Source of the DNA: Chromatocurvus halotolerans
GTDB lineage: Bacteria; Pseudomonadota; Gammaproteobacteria; Pseudomonadales; Halieaceae
NCBI RefSeq assembly: GCF_004340525.1
Contig: NZ_SLWX01000005.1
Span: 186,001 to 250,000 of the forward strand
Direction: 5' to 3'
Length of the DNA stretch: 64,000 nt
Shown: in pieces, positions 48,792 through 59,291 of the stretch
How the letters are laid out: each line of letters starts with the position of its first letter
How positions within the stretch are numbered: the stretch's first letter is position 1
Notes under the pieces: generated by a model
The model's input: the letters and a program-made list of their open reading frames with translations, nothing else
The model's database searches: none
What the model was told of the DNA's origin: nothing
Position numbers and translations under genes: made by a program

Positions 48792-49876
48792 TACTGGGCA
48801 GACAGCGCCGCCAGCTGGTCGGCCTGGTGCTCGTTGCGCAGTGGCTCTATCACGGCATCCAGATCGCCGCTCATCACCTCGTTCAGCTTGTACAGCGTGA
48901 GATTGATACGGTGATCGGTCAGTCGGCCCTGCGGAAAGTTGTAGGTGCGTATGCGATCGGAGCGATCGCCGGTGCCAACCAGGTTGCGGCGCTGCTCCGC
49001 CTGTTCCGCCGTTGCGGCATCCTCTGCGGCATTGTTCAGGCGGGCGTGCAGCAGGGACATGGCGCGCGCCCGGTTCTTGTGCTGGGAACGCTCGTCCTGG
49101 CACTCCACCACGATTCCGGAGGGAATGTGCGTGATGCGCACCGCGGAGTCGGTCTTGTTGACGTGCTGCCCACCAGCGCCGGAGGCACGGTAGGTGTCGA
49201 TCCGCAGATCGCCCTTGTTCAGCTCGATCTCGGCCAGTTCCTCGGCTTCCGGCAGCACCGCAACCGTGCAGGCCGAGGTGTGAATACGGCCCTGGGATTC
49301 CGTGTCGGGCACCCGCTGCACCCGGTGCGCGCCGGACTCGAACTTGAGGAAGGCATAGACATCGCGTCCCTCGAGGCGGCAGATGACCTCCTTGTAGCCG
49401 CCGTGCTCGCCGGGGCGCTCCGACAGCAGCTCCACCCGCCAGCCTTTCGTTTCCGCGTAGCGTGAGTACATGCGGAAAAGATCGCCGGAAAAAATCGCCG
49501 CCTCGTCGCCGCCGGTGCCCGCGCGTATCTCGAGGAAAACGTTGCTGGAATCACGTGGATCACGCGGCAGCAGCAGGCGCTGCAGTTCCAGCTCAAGCAC
49601 GGCGAGACGCGCCTCGGCTGCCTCGAGTTCATCGCTGGCCATGGCGCGCATGTCGGCATCGCTGTCATCCAGCATCGACCGGGCCTCGGCAAGATCGTTC
49701 TGCACCTTGCGGTAATCAGCGTAGCAGCGGACGACGTCTTCGAGTTCGCTGTATTCCCGGGAGAGATCGCGAAAGCGGGCCTGATCGGCGATGGTCTCGG
49801 CATCGCCGAGCAGCGCGGATACCTCCTCGTGGCGATCGCTGAGCGCATCGAGTTTCTCCAGCAGTGAGGCTTTCAC
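48791..49876 (-). CDS. prfA: Peptide chain release factor 1 (RF1)
   Basis: RF1 ends translation at UAA and UAG. The 361-residue protein has the catalytic GGQ motif in [18 protein letters not shown]. The stop-codon recognition tripeptide, PAT in E. coli, reads PDT in [15 protein letters not shown], still the general P-x-T pattern. Length is standard. It overlaps hemA upstream by four bases and prmC downstream by one. Confidence 0.98.
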   Translation of the reverse strand: MKASLLEKLDALSDRHEEVSALLGDAETIADQARFRDLSREYSELEDVVRCYADYRKVQNDLAEARSMLDDSDADMRAMASDELEAAEARLAVLELELQRLLLPRDPRDSSNVFLEIRAGTGGDEAAIFSGDLFRMYSRYAETKGWRVELLSERPGEHGGYKEVICRLEGRDVYAFLKFESGAHRVQRVPDTESQGRIHTSACTVAVLPEAEELAEIELNKGDLRIDTYRASGAGGQHVNKTDSAVRITHIPSGIVVECQDERSQHKNRARAMSLLHARLNNAAEDAATAEQAEQRRNLVGTGDRSDRIRTYNFPQGRLTDHRINLTLYKLNEVMSGDLDAVIEPLRNEHQADQLAALSAQ

Positions 49877-51249
49877 TGCCGGCCGCGTCCGCTCTTTTCC
49901 GCCGCTCTCAGAATCGGTGTGATGGAGGCCGATACGGGAGGCTCGTCAATCCCCTCCTGCGCCACCGCCTCCATGGCCTGCTGCAGTTCAATGCCCAGCA
50001 GGCCCTGCGCGTGCGCCAGTACGTCCTGACGGCCTTCGGCACTGGCCTGCTTCAGTCCCTTGGTTGGTGCGTGGATGAGTTTGTTGGTAATGCCGCGCGA
50101 CAGCTGTGTGACGACCTTGACCGGGTCGTCGCCGCGCTCCAGGCTCGCCAGAGCACGCTCGAGTTCCTGCTCCCGCACCTGTTCGGCGGACTGGCGGTAG
50201 GCCTTGACCAGATCGACCGCGGCCAGCGAGCGCCGCTCCTCGCAGTAGGCCTGCACGCCGAGCAGAATGATGTCGTCCGCCTTGCGCGCCTCGTGCTGAC
50301 GGCTGCGCATGTTCTGTTCGACGATCTGCCGCAGGTCGTCCACCGTGTACAGATACACGTCGCGAAGCTCCCCGACCTGCGATTCGATGTCCCGCGGTAC
50401 GGCGATATCCACCATCAGTATGGGGCGGTGCTTGCGCTTGCGGATGGCCTGCTCCACCGCTCCCTTGCCGAGAATGGGCAGCTGGCTGCCGGTGGCGGTG
50501 ATGACAATATCGGACGTCGGCAGCTGATCGGGAATATCGGCGAGCAGGATCGCGTCGGCGCCGAATCGCTGGGCCAGTTCGCGGGCCCGCCCCAGCGTGC
50601 GATTGGCAATGGTGACGTTGTTGACGCCGGCCTCGATCAGGTGTCGCGTGACCAGCTCGATGGTTTCGCCGGCACCGACCAGCAACGCGTTGCACTCGGA
50701 CAGGTCGGTGAAGATATGGCTGGCCAGATCGACCGCGGCATAGGCCACGGACACCGGATTCTCGCCGATGGCCGTATCGGTGCGCACTTTCTTGGCGATG
50801 GAGAAGACGCGGGGGAACAGACGTCCGAGTTCCGTTCCCACGGTGCCGGCCTCCGAGGCCACGGCAAAGGCCGACTTCAGCTGGCCGAAGATCTGTGGCT
50901 CGCCCAGCACCATGGAGTCGAGACCCGCGGCAACCTGCACCAGGTGGCGCAGCGCATCCTCGGCCTCGTGGTGATAGGCCGCGGCGCGCAGCTCATCGAC
51001 GGAAAGATGGTGGTAGTTTGCCATCCAGGCAATGACCTGGGCCGATTTGTCCGCGAGAACGCTGCCCTCGCGTGCCACGGCGTAGATCTCCGTGCGGTTG
51101 CAGGTCGACAGAACAACGGCTTCGTCGAGCTCGGCGGTGGCACAGGCGTGTACCAGAGCTTCGCTCACCTGCTCGGGCGCGAACGCCACGCGCTCGCGGA
51201 CCTCGACGGCCGCCGAATTGTGATTGATGCCCAGCGCAATAAGATTCAT
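49873..51249 (-). CDS. hemA: Glutamyl-tRNA reductase HemA
   Basis: HemA reduces glutamyl-tRNA to glutamate-1-semialdehyde, the first step of tetrapyrrole synthesis. The 458-residue protein begins [23 protein letters not shown] and has the catalytic Cys in [11 protein letters not shown], then [14 protein letters not shown], the NADPH-binding [12 protein letters not shown], and a C-terminal dimerisation helix domain. A proline/charge-rich tail extends the end slightly. It is the promoter-proximal gene of hemA-prfA-prmC-moeB and is divergent from the TPR lipoprotein gene. Confidence 0.97.
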   Translation of the reverse strand: MNLIALGINHNSAAVEVRERVAFAPEQVSEALVHACATAELDEAVVLSTCNRTEIYAVAREGSVLADKSAQVIAWMANYHHLSVDELRAAAYHHEAEDALRHLVQVAAGLDSMVLGEPQIFGQLKSAFAVASEAGTVGTELGRLFPRVFSIAKKVRTDTAIGENPVSVAYAAVDLASHIFTDLSECNALLVGAGETIELVTRHLIEAGVNNVTIANRTLGRARELAQRFGADAILLADIPDQLPTSDIVITATGSQLPILGKGAVEQAIRKRKHRPILMVDIAVPRDIESQVGELRDVYLYTVDDLRQIVEQNMRSRQHEARKADDIILLGVQAYCEERRSLAAVDLVKAYRQSAEQVREQELERALASLERGDDPVKVVTQLSRGITNKLIHAPTKGLKQASAEGRQDVLAHAQGLLGIELQQAMEAVAQEGIDEPPVSASITPILRAAEKSGRGRQ

Positions 51250-51515
51250 AGCGAGATGTCAGACTCTCCGCGATCATTGTGGGCAGCGGCTTCGCTGCCT
51301 CTGCCTGCCTGCTGTCGCGACACCCGATTGGCCGGACAGTGAATCAACCCGACACAATTTTACCAACTTGCGCAACAATTGATAGCGCGGCCTTGGGTTG
51401 CCGACAACTTTTCGGCATCGGGCCCCGGCCCTCGCCTGCCCGTCCGCGCTGTGGGTTTCGACGGGTGAGTATGTCATTATTGGGCAATACCCTATCGAGC
51501 GATCTAAGCGAGTCC

Positions 51516-53303
51516 ATGACCCTGCGACCCCTCATTGCGAGCTGCTTCATTCCTGTCGTTCTGGCCTGCGCCGCGCAGCCACAGACGCCCGCCAACGCAC
51601 CTGCGTCAAACCTGACTCAGGCTGCCGATGCTGCCGCTGTCTCCGTGCCGCGAGAACGTCCTGCCGAAACGGCCGATACCGCACCTCCGACGCTGGACGA
51701 ATCGACCTACCGAAGGCTGCCGGACGACAGTGTCTACCCCCTGCTGGCGGCCGAGTTTGCCCTGCGCAAGCGCGATTACCCCACGGCGATGAACCTGTAC
51801 ATGGAGCAGGCGGCGAAACTGCGCGACCCCGCGGTGAGCGCACATGCCACGCACCTCGCCCAGTATCTCCAGCGCGAGGATGCAGCGCGCGAGGCTGTCA
51901 CCCTGTGGGTAGAGCTGGAGCCCGACAATCCGGAGCCACACAACACGCTGGCAACGCTGCTGGTTCGTGAGGGACGCCTGCTGGAGGCGGTCGAACACCT
52001 CGCCATCGTGGCCCGTGACGACGAGTCCAATGCCCGTTTCCCCATTCTCATGAACGGCTTCGGCGACCTTGATCCAGAGGAGCAGCAGGCAATGGTGGAG
52101 GCGCTCGATGCGCTGATGCCCGACCTGTCCGACAGTATCTCCCTGCTCATGACCCGGGCTCTGGTCGCCGACGAGATGGGTGACCCGGAGCGCGCTCTGG
52201 CCCGGCTCGGCGATGTCTTTGCGCAGGAACCGTTCCAGCACCAGGCGCTGCTGCTGGAGGCACGCATGCTGCAGGAGCAGGGCAGCGAGACGCCCTTTGC
52301 GCGCATCGAGCAGGCGCTTGAAGACGATGCCGGACGCGACCGGCTGCGACTGCAGTACGCCAGGCTGCTGGCGCGGGACGACATGGATGCGGCGCGGGAG
52401 CAATTCGAGATTCTGTCCGCGGGTAACCCGGAGGACGGCGACCTGCTGTTTTCCCTGGCGCTGATCAACGAGGAGCTCGATGATCCGGAGGCGGCCAAGC
52501 GCTATCTGCAGCAGCTGCTGAAGCAGCGCCAGCGTACCAGCGAAGCGTATTTCGTGCTGGGTCGCATCGCCGAAAGCGAGGACGACACCGCACAGGCGAT
52601 CGAGCACTACATGCAGGTTGGCGACGGCAAGGATCTGCTGGCGGCCAGCATGCGCATTGGTGTGCTGCTGCTGGCGCAGGACCAGCAGGCGCGCTTCAGC
52701 GGCTACTTTGCCACGCTGCGCCAGAGTTATCCGGCGCGCAGTGAACAGCTGTATGCGCTGCAGGCCAATCTGCTCAATGAGGCGCGCCGTGACGATGCCA
52801 GCCTGGCGTTGCTCAACGAGGCCATCAACACCTTCCCGGATTCCACGTCGCTGCGCTACGCGCGCTCGGTGGTCTACGAGCGACGCGACAACATCGACGC
52901 TGCCGTCGCCGACCTGCGCAGCATTATCGGGCGCGAGCCCGCAAACGCCACGGCACTGAACGCGCTCGGCTACACGCTGGCGAACCGGACGGACCAGCTC
53001 GACGAGGCCCACAGCCTGATCCGCGAGGCCCTGGCACTGGAGCCCAACGAGCCGGCCATTCTCGACAGCATGGGCTGGGTTCTCTACCGGCAGGGCGAGT
53101 ACGATGCCGCCATCGATTACCTCACCCGCGCCTATGCCGGCTTCCCCGACCCCGAGGTGGCCGCGCATCTTGGCGAGGTGATGTGGATGAACGACGACCC
53201 GGAAGGCGCCCGCAACATCTGGCGCGGCGCCCTGCTCCAGGATCCGGAACACCCGGTGCTGCGCGAGACCCTGCAACGGCTGGGGGTGGATGATCTGCCC
53301 TGA
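51516..53303 (+). CDS. TPR-repeat outer-membrane lipoprotein
   Basis: This 595-residue protein starts MTLRPLIASCFIPVVLACAAQ, a lipoprotein signal with lipobox VLAC. The rest is made of tetratricopeptide-type helical repeats, clearest in 390-590 (GREPANATALNALGYTLANRT, LALEPNEPAILDSMGWVLYRQGEYDAAIDYLTRAYA). It is the usual neighbour between hemA and lolB in Pseudomonas-type genomes, where the homologue is an uncharacterised TPR protein; a role in envelope assembly is a guess. An ATG 15 codons earlier (51471) has a better ribosome-binding site, but the signal peptide favours 51516. The 266-base gap to hemA holds the divergent promoters, not resolved. Confidence 0.85.
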   Translation: MTLRPLIASCFIPVVLACAAQPQTPANAPASNLTQAADAAAVSVPRERPAETADTAPPTLDESTYRRLPDDSVYPLLAAEFALRKRDYPTAMNLYMEQAAKLRDPAVSAHATHLAQYLQREDAAREAVTLWVELEPDNPEPHNTLATLLVREGRLLEAVEHLAIVARDDESNARFPILMNGFGDLDPEEQQAMVEALDALMPDLSDSISLLMTRALVADEMGDPERALARLGDVFAQEPFQHQALLLEARMLQEQGSETPFARIEQALEDDAGRDRLRLQYARLLARDDMDAAREQFEILSAGNPEDGDLLFSLALINEELDDPEAAKRYLQQLLKQRQRTSEAYFVLGRIAESEDDTAQAIEHYMQVGDGKDLLAASMRIGVLLLAQDQQARFSGYFATLRQSYPARSEQLYALQANLLNEARRDDASLALLNEAINTFPDSTSLRYARSVVYERRDNIDAAVADLRSIIGREPANATALNALGYTLANRTDQLDEAHSLIREALALEPNEPAILDSMGWVLYRQGEYDAAIDYLTRAYAGFPDPEVAAHLGEVMWMNDDPEGARNIWRGALLQDPEHPVLRETLQRLGVDDLP

Positions 53304-53315
53304 GGACAGCGCGGC

Positions 53316-53933
53316 GTGAGCACAGGCGGGAAACGCGCGTACAACGCGCTGCCGGTCATCGCACTGTCCATCCTGGCTGGCTGCGCGATACAGCCCGCCG
53401 GCCCACCGCCGGCAACGCAGTGGCAGACCTACCAGGAGCGCGCGGCGTCCCTCACGCACTGGGATCTGTCGGCGAAGGTAGCCCTGCGCTGGCGCGGCGG
53501 CGCGGAAAACGCCAGCCTCAACTGGTCGCAGGCCAACGACCGCAGTGAAGTCGACCTCTCGGGCCCCTTCGGCGCCGGCGCCGTGCGCATCACGCAGCAG
53601 GGCGACCGGCTGGAGGTGGAGCGCGGTGGCGACCGCAGCGCCTACGACAGCAGCACGCCTGAAACGCTGGCAGCGGCGACCGGCTGGCCGATACCGGTGA
53701 GCGCCCTGCCCTTCTGGCTGCGTGGCCTGCCGGACCCCGATCAGTCCATTGAACAACTGTCGCTGCAGGACGGGCGCGCCGAGGAGATCCGGCAGGGTGG
53801 CTGGAAGATTTCCTACACCGCCTACACGCCGGCGGGAAGCGGCTCCCTCCCGGCAACGCTGCGCATCACCCATGCCGGCGACAACATCAGCCTGCGCCTG
53901 GTCAACGCGCGCTGGGCGCTGCCAGACCAATGA
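53316..53933 (+). CDS. lolB: Outer-membrane lipoprotein receptor LolB
   Basis: LolB receives lipoproteins from LolA and inserts them into the outer membrane; it is itself a lipoprotein. The 205-residue protein starts with GTG and has a signal sequence with lipobox LAGC (about 20-23). Family features are WDLSAKVALRW near the start, LPFWLRGLPDP, and RLVNARWALPDQ at the end. It precedes ispE with a four-base overlap, the conserved order. Confidence 0.93.
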   Translation: MSTGGKRAYNALPVIALSILAGCAIQPAGPPPATQWQTYQERAASLTHWDLSAKVALRWRGGAENASLNWSQANDRSEVDLSGPFGAGAVRITQQGDRLEVERGGDRSAYDSSTPETLAAATGWPIPVSALPFWLRGLPDPDQSIEQLSLQDGRAEEIRQGGWKISYTAYTPAGSGSLPATLRITHAGDNISLRLVNARWALPDQ

Positions 53934-54790
53934 CTGACGGCCGTCGCCTGCGCATCCATGCGCCCGCCAAGATCAACCTCTTCCTGCACATTACCGGGCG
54001 CCGCGACGACGGCTACCACAACCTGCAGACGGTCTTCCAGTTGCTCGACATCGGCGACTCCCTTGTTGTCGAGACGAATCGCAGCGGCGTTATCGCACTC
54101 GACGGTCCCGATCTCGGCATCGCCGACAGCGACAACCTGGTGGTGCGTGCGGCAATGGCGCTGAAAGCCCTGCCGGGTACCCCCGAGCACTGCGGTGCGA
54201 CAATACGCCTGGAAAAACAGCTGCCCAGCGGCGGCGGTCTGGGCGGCGGCAGCTCCGACGCGGCGAGCACCCTGCTGGCGCTCAATGCGCTGTGGGGGCT
54301 GCGGCTGTCCACCGCCGCGCTGCAGCGCACCGGCGCCGCCCTGGGTGCGGATGTGCCGGTATTCGTGCTTGGACGCAGCGCCTGGGCCGAGGGCATCGGC
54401 GAACAGCTGACACCGCTGGATCTCCCCCCGGCGTGGTATCTTGTCCTCAAACCCGACTGCGCCGTGCACACCGGGGAAATATTTTCCCACCGGCAATTGA
54501 CACGCGACACACCGCCCATCACAATGCACGCCTTTTTCGCGGGGGACTCCCGGAACGATTGCGAGCCGATTGTGCGCCAGCTCTACCCTGAGGTGGATAA
54601 TGCACTGAATTGGCTGCAGAATTTCGGGGAAGCGAGATTGACCGGCACAGGGGCGTGTATATTCTGCCGCTGCGGGTCCGAGGTGCAGGCAAGGCGCATC
54701 GCGGAGCAGGTGCCAGCGCGCTGGAAAGCGTGGGTGGCAGCGGGCATCAACCGGTCTCCCGCCGTGAAAAACACAGAGTTGTTACTCTGA
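53930..54790 (+). CDS. ispE: 4-diphosphocytidyl-2-C-methyl-D-erythritol kinase IspE
   Basis: IspE phosphorylates CDP-methylerythritol in the non-mevalonate isoprenoid pathway. The 286-residue GHMP kinase begins RLRIHAPAKINLFLHITGRRDDGYHNLQTVFQ and has the ATP loop LPSGGGLGGGSSDAAS and the late LTGTGACIFCRC motif. Length is normal. It overlaps lolB by four bases and ends 11 bases before the tRNA-Gln gene. Confidence 0.97.
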   Translation: MTDGRRLRIHAPAKINLFLHITGRRDDGYHNLQTVFQLLDIGDSLVVETNRSGVIALDGPDLGIADSDNLVVRAAMALKALPGTPEHCGATIRLEKQLPSGGGLGGGSSDAASTLLALNALWGLRLSTAALQRTGAALGADVPVFVLGRSAWAEGIGEQLTPLDLPPAWYLVLKPDCAVHTGEIFSHRQLTRDTPPITMHAFFAGDSRNDCEPIVRQLYPEVDNALNWLQNFGEARLTGTGACIFCRCGSEVQARRIAEQVPARWKAWVAAGINRSPAVKNTELLL

Positions 54791-54801
54791 GCCAGCTTTT
54801 G

Positions 54802-54876
54802 GGGTGTCGCCAAGTGGCAAGGCACCGGGTTTTGATCCCGGCATTCGCAGGTTCGAATCCTGCCACCCCAGCCAAT
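54802..54876 (+). tRNA. tRNA-Gln (anticodon TTG)
   Basis: A 75-base cloverleaf with encoded CCA: acceptor TGGGGTG pairs with CACCCCA, the anticodon arm CCGGGTTTTGATCCCGG carries TTG in the loop, and the T arm is GCAGGTTCGAATCCTGC. The G73 discriminator base follows the acceptor stem before CCA. Its place between ispE and prs is conserved. Confidence 0.98.
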
Positions 54877-54913
54877 TTCCGGAATCCGACAACGTTCTCC
54901 TGGGGTACGCGCC

Positions 54914-55864
54914 GTGTCCGCAAAAATGATGGTTTTCACCGGCAACGCCAATCCCGAGCTGGCGCGCCGGGTGGCCAGTCGCCTGTATCTTTCCCTGGGC
55001 AAGGCCGATGTCGGTCGCTTCAGTGACGGCGAGATTGCGGTCGAGCTGAACGAGAACGTGCGCGGCAAGGACGTGTTCGTGCTGCAGTCCACCTGCGCGC
55101 CCACCAACGACAACCTCATGGAACTCCTGGTAATGATCGATGCGCTGCGCCGTGCCTCTGCCGCGCGCATCACCGCCGTCGTGCCCTACTTCGGCTACGC
55201 GCGACAGGACCGCCGGGCACGCTCGTCGCGGGTGCCGATTTCCGCCAAGGTGGTAGCCGACCTGATGGTCGCCGTCGGCGTCGACCGCGTACTGACAGTC
55301 GATCTGCACGCCGAGCAGATTCAGGGTTTCTTTGCCTGCCCGGTGGACAACGTCTACGGCTCGCCGGTACTCAACGACGATATCGTGGCCTGCCACTACA
55401 ACAACCTGGTCGTGGTATCGCCGGATATCGGCGGCGTGGTGCGCGCCCGGGCCATCGCCAAGCAGCTCGACGACGCAGAGCTCGCTATCATCGACAAGCG
55501 CCGTCCCCAGGCCAATGAAGCCCAGGTCATGAACGTGATCGGCGCGGTGGATGGCCGCACCTGCCTGCTGGTAGACGACATGGTCGATACCGCGGGCACG
55601 CTGTGCAATGCTGCCGACGCGCTGAAGGCGCGCGGCGCCACAAAGGTTGTTGCCTACTGCACGCACCCCGTGCTGTCCGGCCGCGCCCTGGACAATATTC
55701 GTGGCTCCGCGCTCGATGAGCTCGTGGTCACCGATACGATTCCCCTGAGCGACGAGGCCCGGGCCATCAGCAAGATCCGCCAGCTCACCATCTCGGATCT
55801 GCTGGCGGAGTCCATCCGCCGCGTCTCGAACGAGGAATCCATCAGCGCGCTGTTCTCTGCCTGA
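54914..55864 (+). CDS. prs: Ribose-phosphate pyrophosphokinase Prs
   Basis: Prs makes PRPP from ribose-5-phosphate and ATP, the precursor of nucleotides, histidine and NAD. The 316-residue protein reads [57 protein letters not shown], and the PRPP-binding [17 protein letters not shown]. The GTG at 54914 is taken as start; ATG at 54926 is close and possible. Confidence 0.97.
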   Translation: MSAKMMVFTGNANPELARRVASRLYLSLGKADVGRFSDGEIAVELNENVRGKDVFVLQSTCAPTNDNLMELLVMIDALRRASAARITAVVPYFGYARQDRRARSSRVPISAKVVADLMVAVGVDRVLTVDLHAEQIQGFFACPVDNVYGSPVLNDDIVACHYNNLVVVSPDIGGVVRARAIAKQLDDAELAIIDKRRPQANEAQVMNVIGAVDGRTCLLVDDMVDTAGTLCNAADALKARGATKVVAYCTHPVLSGRALDNIRGSALDELVVTDTIPLSDEARAISKIRQLTISDLLAESIRRVSNEESISALFSA

Positions 55865-55866
55865 TA

Positions 55867-55889
55867 GCCCTGCCCTTCCCGGGCAGGGC
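55867..55889 (+). other. Strong stem-loop after prs
   Basis: GCCCTGCCC-TTCCC-GGGCAGGGC gives a nine-pair G-C-rich stem directly after the prs stop. No T-run follows, so it is not a standard terminator; it could protect or pause the prs transcript ahead of rplY, which starts 80 bases later. Confidence 0.55.
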
Positions 55890-55968
55890 GCAGAGAGAGC
55901 GCTTACGTAGCCGTGTCGGCAAGGCTGGTCGCAAGCCTGCCGGCATTTGAAGCATAGGAGTCACGACA

Positions 55969-56652
55969 ATGTCTGACCAACTGGAAATCAACGCGATCCC
56001 GCGCGACGACCTGGGGAAAGGTGCGAGCCGCCGCCTGCGTCGCCTCGCGAACCTGGTACCGGCCATTATCTACGGCGCGGGCAAAGACCCACGTCCGCTG
56101 AGCATCGTCAGCAAGGATCTCGAAAAGGCCCTGGAAAACGAAGCCTTCTTCTCCCAGGTCATTGCCGTAAAAATTGGCAGCGACACCGAGAAAGCCATTC
56201 TCAAGGACCTGCAGCGGCACCCGGCAAAAGAGCTTGTGATGCACGCGGATTTTCTGCGCATCGACGAGAAGGTGGAGCTCAAGGTCAACATCCCGATCCA
56301 CTTCATGAATGAAGACTCCTGCAAGGGCGTCAAGCTCGAAGGCGGTGTTATCGAGCACCAGGCCACGGAAATCGAGCTGCTGTGCCTGCCGGCAAACATT
56401 CCCGAATACATCGAGATCGACATGCAGGATCTGAGCATCGGCGACAGCATCCACCTGTCCGACGTGAAGCTGCCGGAAGGCACCGCATCGGTCGCGCTGT
56501 CACTGGGCGAAGACCACGACATGCCAATAGCCGCCGTTGTGGCGCCGCGCGTCGACACTGAGGAAGAGGACGATGCCGAGGGCGAGGATGCGCCGGCTGC
56601 GGACGAAGTGCCCACGCAGGATGACGACGAGGATGGCAAGGGCGACGAGTAA
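55969..56652 (+). CDS. rplY: 50S ribosomal protein L25/general stress protein Ctc
   Basis: L25 binds 5S rRNA. The 227-residue protein is the long Ctc form: an N-terminal L25 domain (about 1-95, RDDLGKGASRRLRRLANLVPAIIYGAGKDP) and a C-terminal TL5-like beta domain (LKVNIPIHFMNEDSCKGVKLEGGVIEHQ), then an acidic tail (EEEDDAEGEDAPAADE). It lies between prs and pth in the conserved order. Confidence 0.96.
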   Translation: MSDQLEINAIPRDDLGKGASRRLRRLANLVPAIIYGAGKDPRPLSIVSKDLEKALENEAFFSQVIAVKIGSDTEKAILKDLQRHPAKELVMHADFLRIDEKVELKVNIPIHFMNEDSCKGVKLEGGVIEHQATEIELLCLPANIPEYIEIDMQDLSIGDSIHLSDVKLPEGTASVALSLGEDHDMPIAAVVAPRVDTEEEDDAEGEDAPAADEVPTQDDDEDGKGDE

Positions 56653-56688
56653 TCCGCGCCCCGTCATTTGCACCGGCGTTTCCGGGGT

Positions 56689-57279
56689 ATGTCTGCCGCA
56701 GTGGCACTGATCGTCGGCCTCGGCAATCCCGGAGACGCCTACCGCGGCACCCGGCATAACGCCGGTGCCGACTTTGTGGAAGCCCTGCTGCGCCGCCACG
56801 GCGGCGCACTGTCCTCCGAGAGCCGTTTTTTCGGCCAGACCGCCCGCCTCACCATCGCTGGACACGACGTCCGCCTGCTCATTCCGGACACCTTCATGAA
56901 CCGCAGCGGCCAGGCCGTGGGCGCCATGGCAGGTTTCTTCAAGCTGGCGCCACCGCAAATTCTCGTTGCTCACGATGAGCTGGATCTGGCTCCCGGCGTC
57001 GCGCGCTTCAAGCGGGACGGCGGTCACGGCGGCCACAACGGGCTCAGGGACATCGTGCGTGCGCTGGGCAACGCCACCGACTTCCAGCGGCTACGCATCG
57101 GCATCGGCCACCCGGGCAGCGCGGATCGCGTCAGCCCCTATGTTCTCGGGCGCGCACCCACGGCGGAGCGCGAGATGACCGATGCGGCGATCGCGGCGGC
57201 GGCTGACGCACTGCCGCTTCTTCTGGATGGCGATCCGGTCAAGGCCATGACACAACTGCACAGCTTCAGCGCCAGCTGA
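56689..57279 (+). CDS. pth: Peptidyl-tRNA hydrolase Pth
   Basis: Pth releases tRNA from prematurely dropped peptidyl-tRNA. The 196-residue protein starts [26 protein letters not shown] with the catalytic His in RHNAG, then [49 protein letters not shown]. The ATG at 56689 follows CCGGGG and matches the family start; a TTG seven codons upstream is unlikely. Confidence 0.96.
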   Translation: MSAAVALIVGLGNPGDAYRGTRHNAGADFVEALLRRHGGALSSESRFFGQTARLTIAGHDVRLLIPDTFMNRSGQAVGAMAGFFKLAPPQILVAHDELDLAPGVARFKRDGGHGGHNGLRDIVRALGNATDFQRLRIGIGHPGSADRVSPYVLGRAPTAEREMTDAAIAAAADALPLLLDGDPVKAMTQLHSFSAS

Positions 57280-57301
57280 CGCTGCCACCAAGGAACACTG
57301 T

Positions 57302-58396
57302 ATGGGATTCAAATGCGGGATTGTGGGACTGCCCAACGTCGGCAAGTCCACCCTGTTCAATGCGCTCACGCGCGCCGGGATCGACGCGGAGAATTTTCCG
57401 TTCTGCACCATCGAACCGAATGCCGGCATCGTGCCGGTGCCGGATCCGCGCCAGGCGGCAATCGCTGCCATTGTGAAACCGCAGCGGGAAGTGTCGACAA
57501 CGATGGAGTTTGTCGACATTGCCGGGCTGGTGGCGGGAGCGTCAAAGGGCGAGGGCCTCGGCAACCAGTTCCTCGCCAACATTCGCGAGACCGATGCCAT
57601 TGCCCATGTTGTCCGCTGCTTTGACGACGATAACGTGATTCACGTCGCCAACCGCATCAGCCCGGCCTCCGATATCGAGGTGATCAACACCGAGCTGGCG
57701 CTGGCAGACCTGGAAAGCTGTGAAAAGCAGCTGCAGAAGGTAGTGCGCACCGCCAAGGGCGGCGACAAGCCCTCCATTGCCATGAAAGCCCTGCTGGAAG
57801 ATCGCCTGCTGCCGCACCTCAACGAGACAAAACCTGTGCGCGGCCTTGCGCTTGACGACGCAGAGCGCGCCCTGGTCCGCCAGCTCTTCCTCCTCACTGC
57901 CAAACCGACCCTGTACATTGCCAACGTCGACGAGGACGGCTTCGACAACAACGCTCACGTGGATGAGGTGCGGCGCATCGCGGCCGGGGAAAACGCCGAG
58001 GTCGTGGTGGTGTGCAACAAGCTGGAATCGGAAATTGTCGAGCTCGAGGACGCCGAGCGCGCGGAGTTTCTCGCCGATCTCGGCATGGAGGAGCCCGGCC
58101 TTGACCGCGTGATCCGCGCCGGCTACCAGTTGCTGAACCTGCAGACCTACTTTACCGCCGGGGAGAAGGAAGTGCGCGCCTGGACCGTGCGCGTGGGCGC
58201 CACCGCACCCGAGGCCGCCGGTGTGATCCATACGGATTTCCAGAAGGGCTTTATCCGCGCCGAAGTGGTTGGCTACGCGGATTTCATTGCCTATAACGGC
58301 GAGCAGGGCGCGAAAGACGCCGGCCGCTGGCGCCTCGAAGGCAAGGACTATGTCGTGCAGGACGGCGATGTTATCCACTTCCGGTTCAACGTCTAG
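57302..58396 (+). CDS. ychF: Redox-regulated ATPase YchF
   Basis: YchF is an Obg-related P-loop ATPase (OLA1 homologue) associated with ribosomes and oxidative stress response. The 364-residue protein begins [23 protein letters not shown] (Walker [10 protein letters not shown]), then [22 protein letters not shown] (switch II), a coiled-coil insert and the C-terminal TGS domain ([40 protein letters not shown]). It follows pth by 22 bases, the usual pair. Confidence 0.98.
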   Translation: MGFKCGIVGLPNVGKSTLFNALTRAGIDAENFPFCTIEPNAGIVPVPDPRQAAIAAIVKPQREVSTTMEFVDIAGLVAGASKGEGLGNQFLANIRETDAIAHVVRCFDDDNVIHVANRISPASDIEVINTELALADLESCEKQLQKVVRTAKGGDKPSIAMKALLEDRLLPHLNETKPVRGLALDDAERALVRQLFLLTAKPTLYIANVDEDGFDNNAHVDEVRRIAAGENAEVVVVCNKLESEIVELEDAERAEFLADLGMEEPGLDRVIRAGYQLLNLQTYFTAGEKEVRAWTVRVGATAPEAAGVIHTDFQKGFIRAEVVGYADFIAYNGEQGAKDAGRWRLEGKDYVVQDGDVIHFRFNV

Positions 58397-58428
58397 CGAA
58401 GCGGTCTTGAACCGACAGCGAAGCGGGT

Positions 58429-59193
58429 TTACACCGACAGCGACCCGGACCAGCCGCGCAGCGACATCCGCGACCAGTCGCCCCGCGGCATACCGATCCA
58501 GGCATCCACGCTGACCGGCTGAGCCTCGCCAGCCAGCACACAGAGCGAGGCACAGGCATCGCCGTCCGTCTCGCCGTGGAGGAAACGCCCGGTGTCGTGC
58601 TGGGTGGCGTTCGCCACCGCCAGTGCACCGTCCTGCAGGCTGAACGACACGGCTCCCAGCTGTGGGGCCAAGGCAAGCCCGTGAGCTTTCACCCACGCCT
58701 CCTTCAGGGTCCACAGTCGGTAGAACAGGGCCTCCCGGGCAGCGCCCGCGAGCGCTTCCAGCGCCAGCTGCTCCGGGTGGCTGAAATAGCGCCGCGCCAG
58801 GCGCATCACGTCCCGCCTGCCGGCCGAGCGCTGCTCCACATCCACGCCGAGGGAAAGCGCGTCGCGTCCCGTGTGCCAGGCCAGCGCCACCCACTCGCCG
58901 CTGTGACTCAGGTTGAACGCCAACGGCCGGGGCGGATCCAGAAGCGCAGGCTTGCCGTGGCGTCCCGCGACAAAGACCAGGCTCGATGGCGTCACGCCGA
59001 GGGCCGCGGCCAGCTCCGTGCGCACCAGGGCGCGCGCGACAATGGCCCGGCTTGCATGGATAGCCGGCAATCGCGCACAGCGCTCCTGCTCCGCCAGGGA
59101 CAGGAGCGGCAACAGCGGCTGCGCCGGATCGGCATCGGCTGCGCCGTTTCGCTGTGCCGACAGGCGGCAGAAGCGCAAAGAGACTGAAAGCAA
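58429..59193 (-). CDS. 4'-phosphopantetheinyl transferase superfamily protein (Sfp-type)
   Basis: This enzyme type transfers phosphopantetheine from CoA to carrier-protein domains. The protein (about 254 residues) has FNLSHSGEWVALAWH, the metal-binding GVDVEQ and LWTLKEAWVKAHG (W-x-x-KE-A-x-x-K), the Sfp/HetI pattern, with an N-terminal half RLPAIHASRAIVARALVRTELAAAL. No clear ATG fits; TTG at 59193 with AGGA nine bases upstream is chosen, with GTG at 59217 as alternative. The substrate is unknown; no polyketide or peptide synthase gene is in view. It converges on ychF and is divergent from the next operon. Confidence 0.85.
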   Translation of the reverse strand: MLSVSLRFCRLSAQRNGAADADPAQPLLPLLSLAEQERCARLPAIHASRAIVARALVRTELAAALGVTPSSLVFVAGRHGKPALLDPPRPLAFNLSHSGEWVALAWHTGRDALSLGVDVEQRSAGRRDVMRLARRYFSHPEQLALEALAGAAREALFYRLWTLKEAWVKAHGLALAPQLGAVSFSLQDGALAVANATQHDTGRFLHGETDGDACASLCVLAGEAQPVSVDAWIGMPRGDWSRMSLRGWSGSLSV

Positions 59194-59291
59194 CGAATTT
59201 GTCCTGAAAATTACCACGGGGTGCCCCGACGCCGGACCCGCCGGCCCGATGTATGGTAGCTTTGCGCCCCAAATCGACGGGATCATTGCAT

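Noticed and set aside
47955-49103. Extended prmC frame reading into prfA
   Set aside because: PrmC homology starts at the ATG at 48791; the extension is antiphase prfA sequence.
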